From contig MNIY01000088.1 of NCBI GenBank assembly GCA_001919995.1, positions 1 to 25,501 of the forward strand: 25,501 nucleotides of DNA, in the 5' to 3' direction. Below, piece by piece: positions 6,813 through 15,051 of the stretch (positions are counted from its first letter, which is position 1; the number at the start of each line of letters is the position of its first letter). The notes under the pieces were generated by a model. It was not told the origin of the DNA and did not search any database. It was given only the letters and a program-made list of their open reading frames with translations. The DNA is from Ktedonobacter sp. 13_1_20CM_4_53_11 (GTDB lineage: Bacteria; Chloroflexota; Ktedonobacteria; Ktedonobacterales; Ktedonobacteraceae). A program made the translations under genes and the position numbers.

Positions 6813-9800
6813 TTATTTTTTCTTTGGAGGGGGTCTCAGATTGAATGTTCTATCGGCGTTGATATCCCCCTTGAAGCTAAATGGCTTCAGCCCATTCACA
6901 GCGCTGGCATCGATGGTCAGGTCGATAGTGGGGCTTAATCCGCTTTGCTTCTGTACAAGTATGGTATAAGAGGGCTGTCCATGCACTTTTTGCACAGCAT
7001 GTGGCACATACCATGAAAGTGATATGGTGGAAATGCAGTTTTTCGGCGTTTCTGTAAGGCCACCCCACATAGCGCGGCCCGGTAGGTCGCTATTGAGTTC
7101 CGTGGGAGGGCCGAGGCTGTCGATGACCCAGGGAGTATTGAGGCCGCCGCGCATGCCGAGCGAATAGTTTCCATCGGGACAGTTGCGAGCGTTGCTGGGA
7201 AAGAATGAGTTATACTGGCCACAGCCGGTTGGCACAGTTGTTCCCGTATTCCCAAGCGCCGGTGAAGTCCTTGTGGGACCGGGACTGCAGAGTGGCTTCC
7301 CCGTGTCAAAGCCATCGCCGCCAGTCAGCTGCGCATTCCTGGGAGCGTAGACGCGGATATAATCGGCATAGGTGTCAAAGCCGTAGACAGGCCCTTTTTG
7401 CTGGTAGTCCAGGGTGATGGTCAGGTTGTGCGTCGCTCCTCCCTGAGCGTCCAGCGTCACGTTGTCCTGCTCTGTCGTATGCACATACTGGCTCGCTTTG
7501 CTGATACTGATATTCGCCTGTACGACCATGAAACCATCCTGTTTAGTGAACGTATCAATCGAGCCACTATAGCCATGCTCAGCCAGCCATGCTTCGGCGG
7601 CAGGATTGGTAAAGTAAATTTCCAGGTCCCGGGACTGAATATCTTTGATCGCGCCTTTGACGATTGCTGTGAGCTGTTTTATTGTTGCATGACGAACGCG
7701 ATCGAGCAGCAATTTACCGAGTGTCGAGGTAAAGGCTTTACGACCAGCGTGAGAATAATTCCCACTGATCTGTTTCTCGCGCGCGATAGCCGAGAAATCT
7801 TGTTGATAATAGTGGAGGCGCTCCTCTAGATTCTGCGGGGTAATCGTCTCGTTATATCCTGGCACCTTGATTGGGCCAATAACATTGAGGATATGGCTAA
7901 TCAGTGCGGGGGTGAAGGCAATATCGCCATCGACTGGCCCGCCGCCCTCGTCCTGGAAGAGCTGCATTGTCATGCGAGCAGTGGTTGGGAAGTCGCCTGA
8001 CAGATTCGAGTCACGTATCCCCCAGTTGCCAAAGTTCATCCAGCTATATCCTGGGGGGGCATTACGTCCAATCGCTGTGCCGTTTTCAGCATAGTCGATC
8101 AGCGTGACATCAGTCAGGTTAAAGGGAGACATGCGCCCATCCTGGATCTGCAAGATGCCATACTGCCCTGTAAAACCACCGCCCGGCCGCAGCTCTGCCC
8201 GGTCCATGGTCTGTACGAGGAAACGCCGCTGGTGGCCAACACCCAATAACCAAGCAACAAGACCAACCATCCCCTGTGCCTGAATTATGGTATCTCGCGC
8301 CGTAGGCAACAGGTTCACTACAGAAACCAGTTGCTTTTTCTGGCTATCGCTAACAGGAATATCTTTGATAGATACCTGGCTCATTTGTTGTTGTATGTCA
8401 TCGATATAGTAGAGAGCATGTACCATCGAGCCGTCGATAGCAGCTACATCCGCGGCGCTGATGACCGGTTTCGTTGATCCGCTGGAGAGAGGTGAACCGT
8501 GAATGATGTTCGCGCCAATGAGAGCAACGCCGCACAATTCATCTCCCATGCGCGCCACGTCCAACGCGACCTGTACTAATTTTTGCCCCATACCCAGTTT
8601 ATTGGAATACTGCGGCGCAAATTGTGTGATTGCCGCCTGCACATCGGTGCGATCTACCAGTTGCTGCAACTGTATGAAGTCGCTTTGCGCCGCTTTGAAC
8701 TCGACCTGTGCCTGCGTTAAATTCTTCTCGTTGAGCGCTGCGGTAGGATCACTTTTTGAAACAGGAAGGAGACTTTTTACTTTTAACAGGTGATTGATGC
8801 CATCGTGGGCAATTCCGCTGATATTGTTGTATGCGCCATAGGCAGCAACGCCGGCACCTACCGGCACTAAGCCAAAGAGTATGATAGCAGCAAATATCGC
8901 GAAGCTGACAATTTGGAGAGAGCGCCGCTTTTTCGTGTGGACCTGCTCGTCGCGCATCCAGCGTTTATGGACTAAGCGCCGATGTATGGCGACAGCCCTC
9001 TTACCATCCAAAGCGGTGCGCCTGATGTAAACAGGCATGCTCAAAGGCGCAAGATGGGTAGGGGCGTAGGCGACAGGCAGCGTTTCCTTTGCGCCTTCTC
9101 CTCTGCCGTCGCGGGCCGAAAGAGCTGTCCTGGCTTCGTCCTTCTCTTCAACTAATATTCTCTCTACCTCGGTGATAGCATCCTGGGCATCGGTGGGTAC
9201 CGTAACGCGTTCATCTTCCGTGCTGTCAGCGGAAGATGCTGGCTCTGTAAGCGTCTCATCGTTTTCCAGGGGAATTTGCACTGGCTCGACAGTCGCCTCG
9301 TCCCCATCCTGTCCCGCGGTGACATGCTCTACCTCTCCGCTTTCTTCGACATCGCCAGGTGTAGCCATATTTGCCGCGAGGGCTGCCTCCTCGCTCACGG
9401 CAGCTTGATCTCGTGATAGGGGCTCTAATTTGACGGTGGGCTCATCTAGCTCAGCAGTTGCCTCGACCTGTTCTTCTTCCTCTCGTGATAGAGGCTCTAA
9501 TTTGGCAGTAGGTTCATCCAGTTCAGCGGCAGGTTCTCCAGATTCGGCAGGCTCTTCACCCTCTACTTGTAGCGCCGGCGTGGGCGGTGTTTCAGGAGTA
9601 CCGGCGTCATGCTGGAAGGATTGCTGGGAACGTTTAATGGCCAGCCGTTTCGCGGTATCATAGTCTTTGTCCTCAATCTCTTTGTCTTCGTCGGGAGAAG
9701 CAGGCGCTGCCACCTCCGGAGCGGGAGGATTTACTGCGTGATCACTTTTCGTCTCGTGATTGAGGTTTTGTGTATCTTCTCCTGATATTCCAGAAGAAGG

Positions 9801-10145
9801 AGCTTCTGCTGCAGGTTGAGCAGCGTAATCTATTACATTTACGCCTGGCATGAGAGCCCGGAAGCCCCACGGAGAGCCGTCTTCGGCCTGCATCAAACAT
9901 TGTTCGGCCAGCTGCAGGAGGCGCTCCGAGGAAATATGTTTGCGCAGCGTGATTTCATCGATGGAGATATTGCTTGTAAAATAATCTTCAATAGCAGATT
10001 TGCGTCTATAATATTTTTTCTTTGCTCGCGTACTCAGTGACCTGAAGTCTCCCTCCCGCCATGAGGAGATATCGCGCATTCGGTCAGCGAATTTTGGAGA
10101 ATTTTCCACTCGCGCTCCTGGCAAGGTGCACCTCCGCGGTTTCAT
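6813..10145 (-). CDS. Membrane-anchored DUF4012 protein with transposase-type HTH domain
   Basis: This 1110-residue protein has four parts. Residues 29-107 contain RRKSAIEDYF, an HTH-like stretch SIDEITLRKHISSERLLQLA, and CLMQAEDGSPWGFRALMPG. This pattern resembles the DNA-binding N-terminus ahead of some integrase-core transposases. Residues 108-360 are acidic, Pro/Glu-rich and probably disordered, with a duplicated ELDEPTxKLEPLSR. A basic stretch (375-408, ending KKRRS) precedes one membrane span (about 410-438), so the N-terminus should be cytoplasmic. Residues 480-1100 are the outside domain with DUF4012 features: ELRPGGGFTGQYG (651-663), NWGIRDSNLSGDFP (707-720) and GDIAFTPALISHILNVIGPI (740-759). 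Four Cys (953, 975, 989, 1037) could form disulphides. The DUF4012 function is unknown; an envelope or polysaccharide role is often guessed. ATG 10145 has a poor ribosome site, so the exact start is uncertain. Confidence 0.85.
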   Translation of the reverse strand: MKPRRCTLPGARVENSPKFADRMRDISSWREGDFRSLSTRAKKKYYRRKSAIEDYFTSNISIDEITLRKHISSERLLQLAEQCLMQAEDGSPWGFRALMPGVNVIDYAAQPAAEAPSSGISGEDTQNLNHETKSDHAVNPPAPEVAAPASPDEDKEIEDKDYDTAKRLAIKRSQQSFQHDAGTPETPPTPALQVEGEEPAESGEPAAELDEPTAKLEPLSREEEEQVEATAELDEPTVKLEPLSRDQAAVSEEAALAANMATPGDVEESGEVEHVTAGQDGDEATVEPVQIPLENDETLTEPASSADSTEDERVTVPTDAQDAITEVERILVEEKDEARTALSARDGRGEGAKETLPVAYAPTHLAPLSMPVYIRRTALDGKRAVAIHRRLVHKRWMRDEQVHTKKRRSLQIVSFAIFAAIILFGLVPVGAGVAAYGAYNNISGIAHDGINHLLKVKSLLPVSKSDPTAALNEKNLTQAQVEFKAAQSDFIQLQQLVDRTDVQAAITQFAPQYSNKLGMGQKLVQVALDVARMGDELCGVALIGANIIHGSPLSSGSTKPVISAADVAAIDGSMVHALYYIDDIQQQMSQVSIKDIPVSDSQKKQLVSVVNLLPTARDTIIQAQGMVGLVAWLLGVGHQRRFLVQTMDRAELRPGGGFTGQYGILQIQDGRMSPFNLTDVTLIDYAENGTAIGRNAPPGYSWMNFGNWGIRDSNLSGDFPTTARMTMQLFQDEGGGPVDGDIAFTPALISHILNVIGPIKVPGYNETITPQNLEERLHYYQQDFSAIAREKQISGNYSHAGRKAFTSTLGKLLLDRVRHATIKQLTAIVKGAIKDIQSRDLEIYFTNPAAEAWLAEHGYSGSIDTFTKQDGFMVVQANISISKASQYVHTTEQDNVTLDAQGGATHNLTITLDYQQKGPVYGFDTYADYIRVYAPRNAQLTGGDGFDTGKPLCSPGPTRTSPALGNTGTTVPTGCGQYNSFFPSNARNCPDGNYSLGMRGGLNTPWVIDSLGPPTELNSDLPGRAMWGGLTETPKNCISTISLSWYVPHAVQKVHGQPSYTILVQKQSGLSPTIDLTIDASAVNGLKPFSFKGDINADRTFNLRPPPKKK
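9405..9527 (-). repeat. Duplicated 72-bp acidic coding segment
   Basis: Two copies of ELDEPTxKLEPLSR (residues 208-221 and 232-245), with a 24-residue period, lie inside the disordered linker of the DUF4012 protein. The DNA is also clearly similar between copies, which indicates a recent tandem duplication. Confidence 0.75.
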
Positions 10146-10223
10146 GTCTATTTATTACAGCATCTATGTTCGTTTAGAACGATTTGTTCGGCCATCAGAG
10201 GCTGTGGGATGATTGTCCCTCCG

Positions 10224-10252
10224 GTTATAACCTACCCCCACGTCATAGTCAA
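10224..10252 (-). promoter_or_regulatory. Promoter for the DUF4012 gene
   Basis: On the minus strand, TTGACT (10252-10247), a 17-bp spacer and TATAAC (10229-10224) closely match the vegetative consensus. The start would be near 10217, giving a leader of about 70 nt. Confidence 0.6.
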
Positions 10253-10361
10253 GAAAACTATAACATACTTCGGCTTATTTCCAAAGCATATAAAACTTGC
10301 ACTCTATAATAGATGACGGTTGAAACCGTTAAAATGTTGCAGGTACAAAGAAAAAGGACTA

Positions 10362-10422
10362 TTTTTGTGCGGGCTGCGGGGCTGGCGGCCGCAGGTTACC
10401 AGCCCCGCAGCCCGCACAAAAA
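10362..10422 (-). terminator. Perfect 24-bp GC-rich hairpin after the aminopeptidase gene
   Basis: The arms 10362-10385 and 10399-10422 are perfectly complementary (TTTTTGTGCGGGCTGCGGGG and onward), with a 13-nt loop, beginning 2 bp past the TAA. The A/T ends are oriented T first and A last, and the T-run comes about 6 nt after the stem on the minus strand. It is a very strong hairpin but not a textbook intrinsic terminator. Confidence 0.7.
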
Positions 10423-10424
10423 GA

Positions 10425-13109
10425 TTATTTGAGGCGGGCTTCTATTGCTCCCAATTGTTCTTTAAGTTTGCGGTTCTCCTCGCGTACCTGGTCAAGGTCT
10501 TTACGCAGTTGCTTCAATTGTTCATCGGATTTATCACCGCTGCGCAAGGCCTGGGCGGCCATACGCATATCGCGCTGCGCCCGGGTTTCGGTTTCATGGC
10601 TGGCAACACGCTCCAGGACGCCGATCGCACGTTTTTCACCGAGCGACTTGAGGGCACGAGATGAGACGGCACGCACCGGTTCCCAGTGGTCGTGCTCCAC
10701 CGCGTTACAGAGGGCTGTTACAGCGCGCTGGCGCGCTTCTTCGCTGTAGAGATGCCGGTTGCGTGCCAGCGACCCCATGCCCGCGGCAACTGCAAAACGG
10801 AGTGTGATATGGCGGTTGTCATCGCCAAGATAGGCGACGGTAATATCGACCGCGCGGTCATCACCCGATTCTCCTAGACCCCGGAAGACGCCGCGCTGCA
10901 CGGAATTGTTCCATGACGGGCGGTCGATCAATTTCTCCAATTGATCGACACAGCCGGCAGTACGGGTTTTTCCTAGCGAATGCGCCGCCGTACTTTCAAC
11001 AATATAGCTGATATCGCCGCGCGCCAGCAGAGCCCACAGCGCCTGTGCGGACCGTTGCGCCAGTTCTGCCTGCTGGGGAGCCTGGTACTTGCCAAGGTTT
11101 GCTGCAATGGCGGTGCGGACCCGTGAGAGTTCCGGCGTCGCAAATTCTTGCAGCCCCTGTAGCAGGATAGACTGTGCCCGTTCAGTGCCGATATCGCCCA
11201 GCGCATCGGCCGCAGCTACGCGTACGCCCCAGAAAGCGTCGTTGAACAGGGCTGACTTAAGAGCCTCTATGCTTTCGGAGCTGCCATCTTCGCCAAGCGC
11301 TTCGGTGGCCTCGATACGACCCAGCACATCGGGGTCGTGCGCGAGTTGATAACGCATCATCTTTGTGGAACGCTCTAATTTGAGCGTCTTGAGCAGCCAG
11401 CCGTTTGGATCGAAGCGCACCAGCAGCGGCTCGCGTTCCATGGGAATATAGTAGGTCTGCTCCACCTGCCCATCTTCACCCGACATCACGCGCATGGCTA
11501 CTGTGCGCGTCTCCGTCGTGTGTTCATCTTTAGTGGCCTCGTCCGTGGCAGGAATGGTGAAAGCGAGGTCTACCGGTGTGACAAAACAGGGGGTGAGATC
11601 GTCAACTTGCTGCGCCTGCTTGATCTTCAACCTGGCCATGGAATGTTCTCCATCCCAGGAATAATTTACCTCGAACGCGGGATAGCCCCCCTGGTAGACC
11701 CACTGCTGGAAGTACTGTGCCAAGCTGCGCCCGGTTACTTCCTCGAAGGTTCGCTCCAGGTCCGCGGTGATCACCTCTCGCTCGCGGTACCGTTCGAGGT
11801 ATGCTTTGACAGCGCGCCGGAACGTCGCATCACCAAGTTGGTGGCGCAGCATATGCAGGACCCAGGCGCCTTTGTTGTACATGTGTCCATCAAACAATTC
11901 AAAGCCATCGTTGTGGTAGACATTGTAGACGATGGGACGGCGATACTCTCCATCTTCATCAAGATAGCCTTTTTTGAGATTGAGCATCGATTGCTTAAAG
12001 TAGTCCGTGCCAAGGTCGTACTCGTTCCAAAGCTCCTCAAAGTAGGTGGCAAAGCCTTCGTTCAGCCAACCATTTGGCCAGTCGCGGCAGGTCACGAGGT
12101 CACCGAACCACTGGTGTGCCAGCTCATGCGCAACCACTGGCACCAGGTCGAAGTCAAGGGAAGCACGCTCATCCATCAGGAGCGAGAAGCTATGGGTAGT
12201 CGCGGTGGTATGTTCCATGGCACCGGTATAATTTTCGACGACCGTTTGCGCATACTTATCGTAAGGATAATCGACGTCCGTATATTCCGCGAAGAAGCGC
12301 ATCATCTCGGGGGTCTTGCCCATGTAGTAGCGCGCATCGTCTTTACGGTCGGGGCGCACATAGTAGTTGACTGGTTTCCCATTGTAGGAATCTTCGACGA
12401 CTGCGAAGTCGCTGACCACCAGCGAAATCAGGTACGCGGCATGTGGAATATCATGGCGCCAGTGATGCGTCTTTGTCTCGCCTTGATCGGTAACGCTGAT
12501 CAAGTTGCCATTAGCGACGGTCAGGAAATGGGCAGGGACCGTGACAATGATCTCAGTGGTGGCGCGATCATTGGGAGCGTCATGGCAGGGGAACCAGTAG
12601 CTGTGGTAGCGCGGTTGTCCAAATGTCCAGGCTTGCACCGGGCGCGTTGGATCCTCCGGCGCTGGTTTGATAAAATGCAGGCCGGTGCGCGGTTTCGCAT
12701 GGTACTGTATATCAATGGTGAACTCTTCACCATGGTGGTAGGCCCGATCCAGGGTCACAGTGAGTTTTTTGCCATCATTGCTGAAAGGTAGCTCTTTGCC
12801 GCCATTCAGCGTGACGCGCTCGACTTGCAGGTCGATTGCATCAAACGAGACACTTTTGACCTCTTCATAGAGGGCGGAAAAAGTGGTGCTCACCGTGCCA
12901 CTAACGGTTTCTTGCTCGAAGTCAAGCGTTATAACCAGTTTGACGTGTCTTACGTCAGCGGGACGATCGGGGGCATACTGCACATGGTCATCGGTGAGCT
13001 CAAATGAACGGGCTCTAGGTATTGGCGCCGACGCTCGATCATGCAATAAAAGCAGGCTATACTGGTGGTCGTTGAGCAGCATTGCTCGTGCGCGATTACA
13101 ACCTTTCAA
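10425..13109 (-). CDS. M1-family metallo-aminopeptidase with HEAT-like C-terminus
   Basis: This gene encodes a zinc peptidase that removes N-terminal residues from peptides. In 894 residues it shows an N-terminal beta domain (about 40-240), the zinc site HELAH (H328, E329, H332) with third ligand E351 in NEGFA after the standard 18-residue gap, and a likely catalytic Tyr411 in YNKGAWVLHML. The exopeptidase motif GAMEN appears as GAMEH (296-300). Residues 590-855 are alpha-helical repeats of HEAT/PBS-lyase type (for example VRVAAADALGDIG). Residues 860-892 form a coiled coil rich in Leu and Glu. There is no signal peptide, so it is likely cytosolic. The start is TTG 13109, supported by AGGAGGA 4 nt upstream; ATG 13085 is the alternative. 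It is divergent from the UbiB-like gene. Confidence 0.93.
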   Translation of the reverse strand: MKGCNRARAMLLNDHQYSLLLLHDRASAPIPRARSFELTDDHVQYAPDRPADVRHVKLVITLDFEQETVSGTVSTTFSALYEEVKSVSFDAIDLQVERVTLNGGKELPFSNDGKKLTVTLDRAYHHGEEFTIDIQYHAKPRTGLHFIKPAPEDPTRPVQAWTFGQPRYHSYWFPCHDAPNDRATTEIIVTVPAHFLTVANGNLISVTDQGETKTHHWRHDIPHAAYLISLVVSDFAVVEDSYNGKPVNYYVRPDRKDDARYYMGKTPEMMRFFAEYTDVDYPYDKYAQTVVENYTGAMEHTTATTHSFSLLMDERASLDFDLVPVVAHELAHQWFGDLVTCRDWPNGWLNEGFATYFEELWNEYDLGTDYFKQSMLNLKKGYLDEDGEYRRPIVYNVYHNDGFELFDGHMYNKGAWVLHMLRHQLGDATFRRAVKAYLERYREREVITADLERTFEEVTGRSLAQYFQQWVYQGGYPAFEVNYSWDGEHSMARLKIKQAQQVDDLTPCFVTPVDLAFTIPATDEATKDEHTTETRTVAMRVMSGEDGQVEQTYYIPMEREPLLVRFDPNGWLLKTLKLERSTKMMRYQLAHDPDVLGRIEATEALGEDGSSESIEALKSALFNDAFWGVRVAAADALGDIGTERAQSILLQGLQEFATPELSRVRTAIAANLGKYQAPQQAELAQRSAQALWALLARGDISYIVESTAAHSLGKTRTAGCVDQLEKLIDRPSWNNSVQRGVFRGLGESGDDRAVDITVAYLGDDNRHITLRFAVAAGMGSLARNRHLYSEEARQRAVTALCNAVEHDHWEPVRAVSSRALKSLGEKRAIGVLERVASHETETRAQRDMRMAAQALRSGDKSDEQLKQLRKDLDQVREENRKLKEQLGAIEARLK

Positions 13110-13150
13110 GAGATCCTCCTCTGTGTTCTAACCAGTTCGACTTCAACTCT

Positions 13151-13179
13151 TTTACTGGTTTTAACGTACATGTTATGCT
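13151..13179 (+). promoter_or_regulatory. Putative promoter for the UbiB-like gene
   Basis: TTTACT (13151-13156), a 17-bp spacer and TATGCT (13174-13179) lie about 100 bp upstream of the gene. The match to consensus is moderate. Confidence 0.4.
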
Positions 13180-13275
13180 ATGGTATAGCTAAGCAAGGCA
13201 ATTTACAATTTCTCACATCAGGGACCAACGGGCTCGTGCCCCTAAGCTCCAACTAATAAAAGGGTCTTGTCTCCT

Positions 13276-15000
13276 ATGCAAAAAAAGACGGTGCGTATCA
13301 ATAGATTTTCGCAAATGGTGCGATTTCTCAGGGTATCGAGATTACTTCTCTGGACGATATGGGTCATATACCGGGAGCGACGTCGTGTTCTTCGCGCTCG
13401 CCAACGCGGTAACTATGATGTTCATCCGAATATCGACGTGCTGGTCCAGGTACTTGTCGCTTTTCGTGTCACAGCCATCAAGCTTGGTGTGCTGATGATT
13501 AAGCTTGGTCAATTCCTGAGCTCGCGTGCCGACCTGTTACCGGAGCAGGCGCTGGCCGCGCTGAGCTCACTACAGGACGAAGTGCCGCCCGCACCGTTCA
13601 GTCATGTTGTTTCGGTGCTTGAGACAGAACTTGGAAAACCGGTTGAGCAAGTATTTAGCGTATTAGAGCGTAAATGTACTGCCGCTGCCTCGCTTGGCCA
13701 GGTGCATAAAGCTGTTCTCGCCTCGACTGGTGAAGAGGTGGCCGTAAAAGTTCAGCGGCCGAATATCGATCAACTGGTCAGCATGGATTTGAGCACGCTC
13801 AAATTTGTCATCTGGGTGATCAACCGCTTCGTGGATACGAGTGAATTCATCGACCTCATGGCCGTTTACAGGGAATTCAAACGCACCGTCTACGAGGAAA
13901 TTGATTATGTCACCGAAACAGCGAATGCCAAGCGATTCAAGGAAATGTTCAAGGATGATCCGAGCATTTACATCCCTGGTGTGTATGAAGATTATACAAC
14001 ACGGCGTGTTCTTGTGCTAGAGTGGATCGACGGGATCAAGATAAATGACTATGCTGCTATCGAGGCGGCGGGAGTGAGCCGTCTTGAAGTAGCGAAACGC
14101 ACCGTCAGAGCCTACTTCTACCAGTTCTTTAACGAGGGCTTTTTCCACGCGGATCCCCATCCAGGGAACATCTTTGTCCTGCCGGAGGGCAAGGCAGACA
14201 AAAAAGTGACGGTGAGCGAAGGGCCTGTGATAGCCTTTGTCGATTTCGGCATGGTCGGTTCGCTGACGAAAAATATGAAGAAGTCGCTCAAGGAACTCTT
14301 CTTGAGTTTTGTAAGCCGGGATTCGCGCGCGCTGGTCAGAGCCCTGAACAAGCTGGGCTTTATTGGCGAGGGGGCGAATATGGCAGCCATGGAACGCGGT
14401 GTCTCCCTGATGATGGAGCAATATTATGGTATGACGCTGGGAGAGGCCCGCGATATGGATATTCCGGAGGTGGCTCAGGACGTAGAGAATATGCTCTATG
14501 GGCAGCCTTTCCAGATACCGGCGCAGTTTGCTTTTACCGGCCGGGCTATTGGTGTGCTGGTCGGCGTTACGACGGGTTTGTCGCCAGATTTCAACTTTGT
14601 GGAGATTGCGACGCCTTACGCGCGCAAGTTCCTGGGGCTTGACGCCGAGGGAGCTGGTGAGACTCTGCAGGATATCTTCAACCAGGTATTGGAGACGGGG
14701 CGTATCCTGCTGACGCTGCCGCGCTCGTTGGAACAGGTTATCACGAAACTGGAGACGGGGCAGATAGAGGTAAAGATGAACGGCAATGGGGGCAACGGCA
14801 GGTCGCGCCGCCGCGGGCGCGGGAGAGGTGAACGAAACAACGAGCGGGAGGGCGGTTTGAGCGGCTTCTCCTGGGTGTTGCTCTTTGGCGCGGAGATGGT
14901 CGGAGGGGTGGTACTGGCGGTGGCACACCAGCCGATCCCGAGCTGGTTTTGCCTGGGATTGGCCGGGGTGACAGCGCTGGCTTTGTTGGTAAGAAGATGA
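13276..15000 (+). CDS. ABC1/UbiB (AarF)-family atypical kinase-like protein
   Basis: UbiB-family proteins are membrane-associated ATPases with a protein-kinase-like fold, linked to quinone or lipid metabolism. The 574-residue product carries KLGQ (76-79) in IKLGQFLSSRADLLP, an Ala-rich loop AAASLGQ (136-142), the VAVKVQRP lysine (K158), catalytic loop HADPHPGN (D293, N298) and metal-binding DFG (D323). After the kinase-like domain comes a Gly/Arg/Asn-rich linker (about 502-527). It ends with two closely spaced hydrophobic segments (about 531-550 and 555-572), typical C-terminal anchors in the family. I prefer ATG 13276 because AAAAGGG lies about 11 nt upstream; TTG 13267 is too close to it. 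No quinone biosynthesis gene is nearby, so the substrate is unknown. Confidence 0.93.
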   Translation: MQKKTVRINRFSQMVRFLRVSRLLLWTIWVIYRERRRVLRARQRGNYDVHPNIDVLVQVLVAFRVTAIKLGVLMIKLGQFLSSRADLLPEQALAALSSLQDEVPPAPFSHVVSVLETELGKPVEQVFSVLERKCTAAASLGQVHKAVLASTGEEVAVKVQRPNIDQLVSMDLSTLKFVIWVINRFVDTSEFIDLMAVYREFKRTVYEEIDYVTETANAKRFKEMFKDDPSIYIPGVYEDYTTRRVLVLEWIDGIKINDYAAIEAAGVSRLEVAKRTVRAYFYQFFNEGFFHADPHPGNIFVLPEGKADKKVTVSEGPVIAFVDFGMVGSLTKNMKKSLKELFLSFVSRDSRALVRALNKLGFIGEGANMAAMERGVSLMMEQYYGMTLGEARDMDIPEVAQDVENMLYGQPFQIPAQFAFTGRAIGVLVGVTTGLSPDFNFVEIATPYARKFLGLDAEGAGETLQDIFNQVLETGRILLTLPRSLEQVITKLETGQIEVKMNGNGGNGRSRRRGRGRGERNNEREGGLSGFSWVLLFGAEMVGGVVLAVAHQPIPSWFCLGLAGVTALALLVRR

Positions 15001-15003
15001 TCT

Positions 15004-15042
15004 CGAAGTGGCTCCGGCAGGCGCGCTGCCGGAGCCACTTCG
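15004..15042. terminator. Perfect 17-bp hairpin between convergent genes
   Basis: The arms 15004-15020 and 15026-15042 are perfectly complementary around the loop GCGCG, directly after the UbiB-like stop and 9 bp from the MBL stop. There is no U-run. It probably separates the two converging transcripts. Confidence 0.65.
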
Positions 15043-15051
15043 TTAATGAGC

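Noticed and set aside
6801..6817. Small TAAG/CTTA hairpin as terminator of the DUF4012 gene
   Set aside because: The stem is only 4-5 A/T-rich pairs. It is too weak to call, although a T-run follows on the minus strand.
11520..12791. Long plus-strand open frame (about 423 codons) antisense to the aminopeptidase
   Set aside because: It lies wholly inside a gene with intact catalytic motifs, has no ribosome site, and its protein lacks recognisable features. It reflects codon bias on the opposite strand.
14017..14928. Minus-strand open frame (about 303 codons) opposite the UbiB-like gene
   Set aside because: The composition is typical of a shadow frame (His/Arg/Gln-rich), no start signal is present, and the sense gene has all family motifs.
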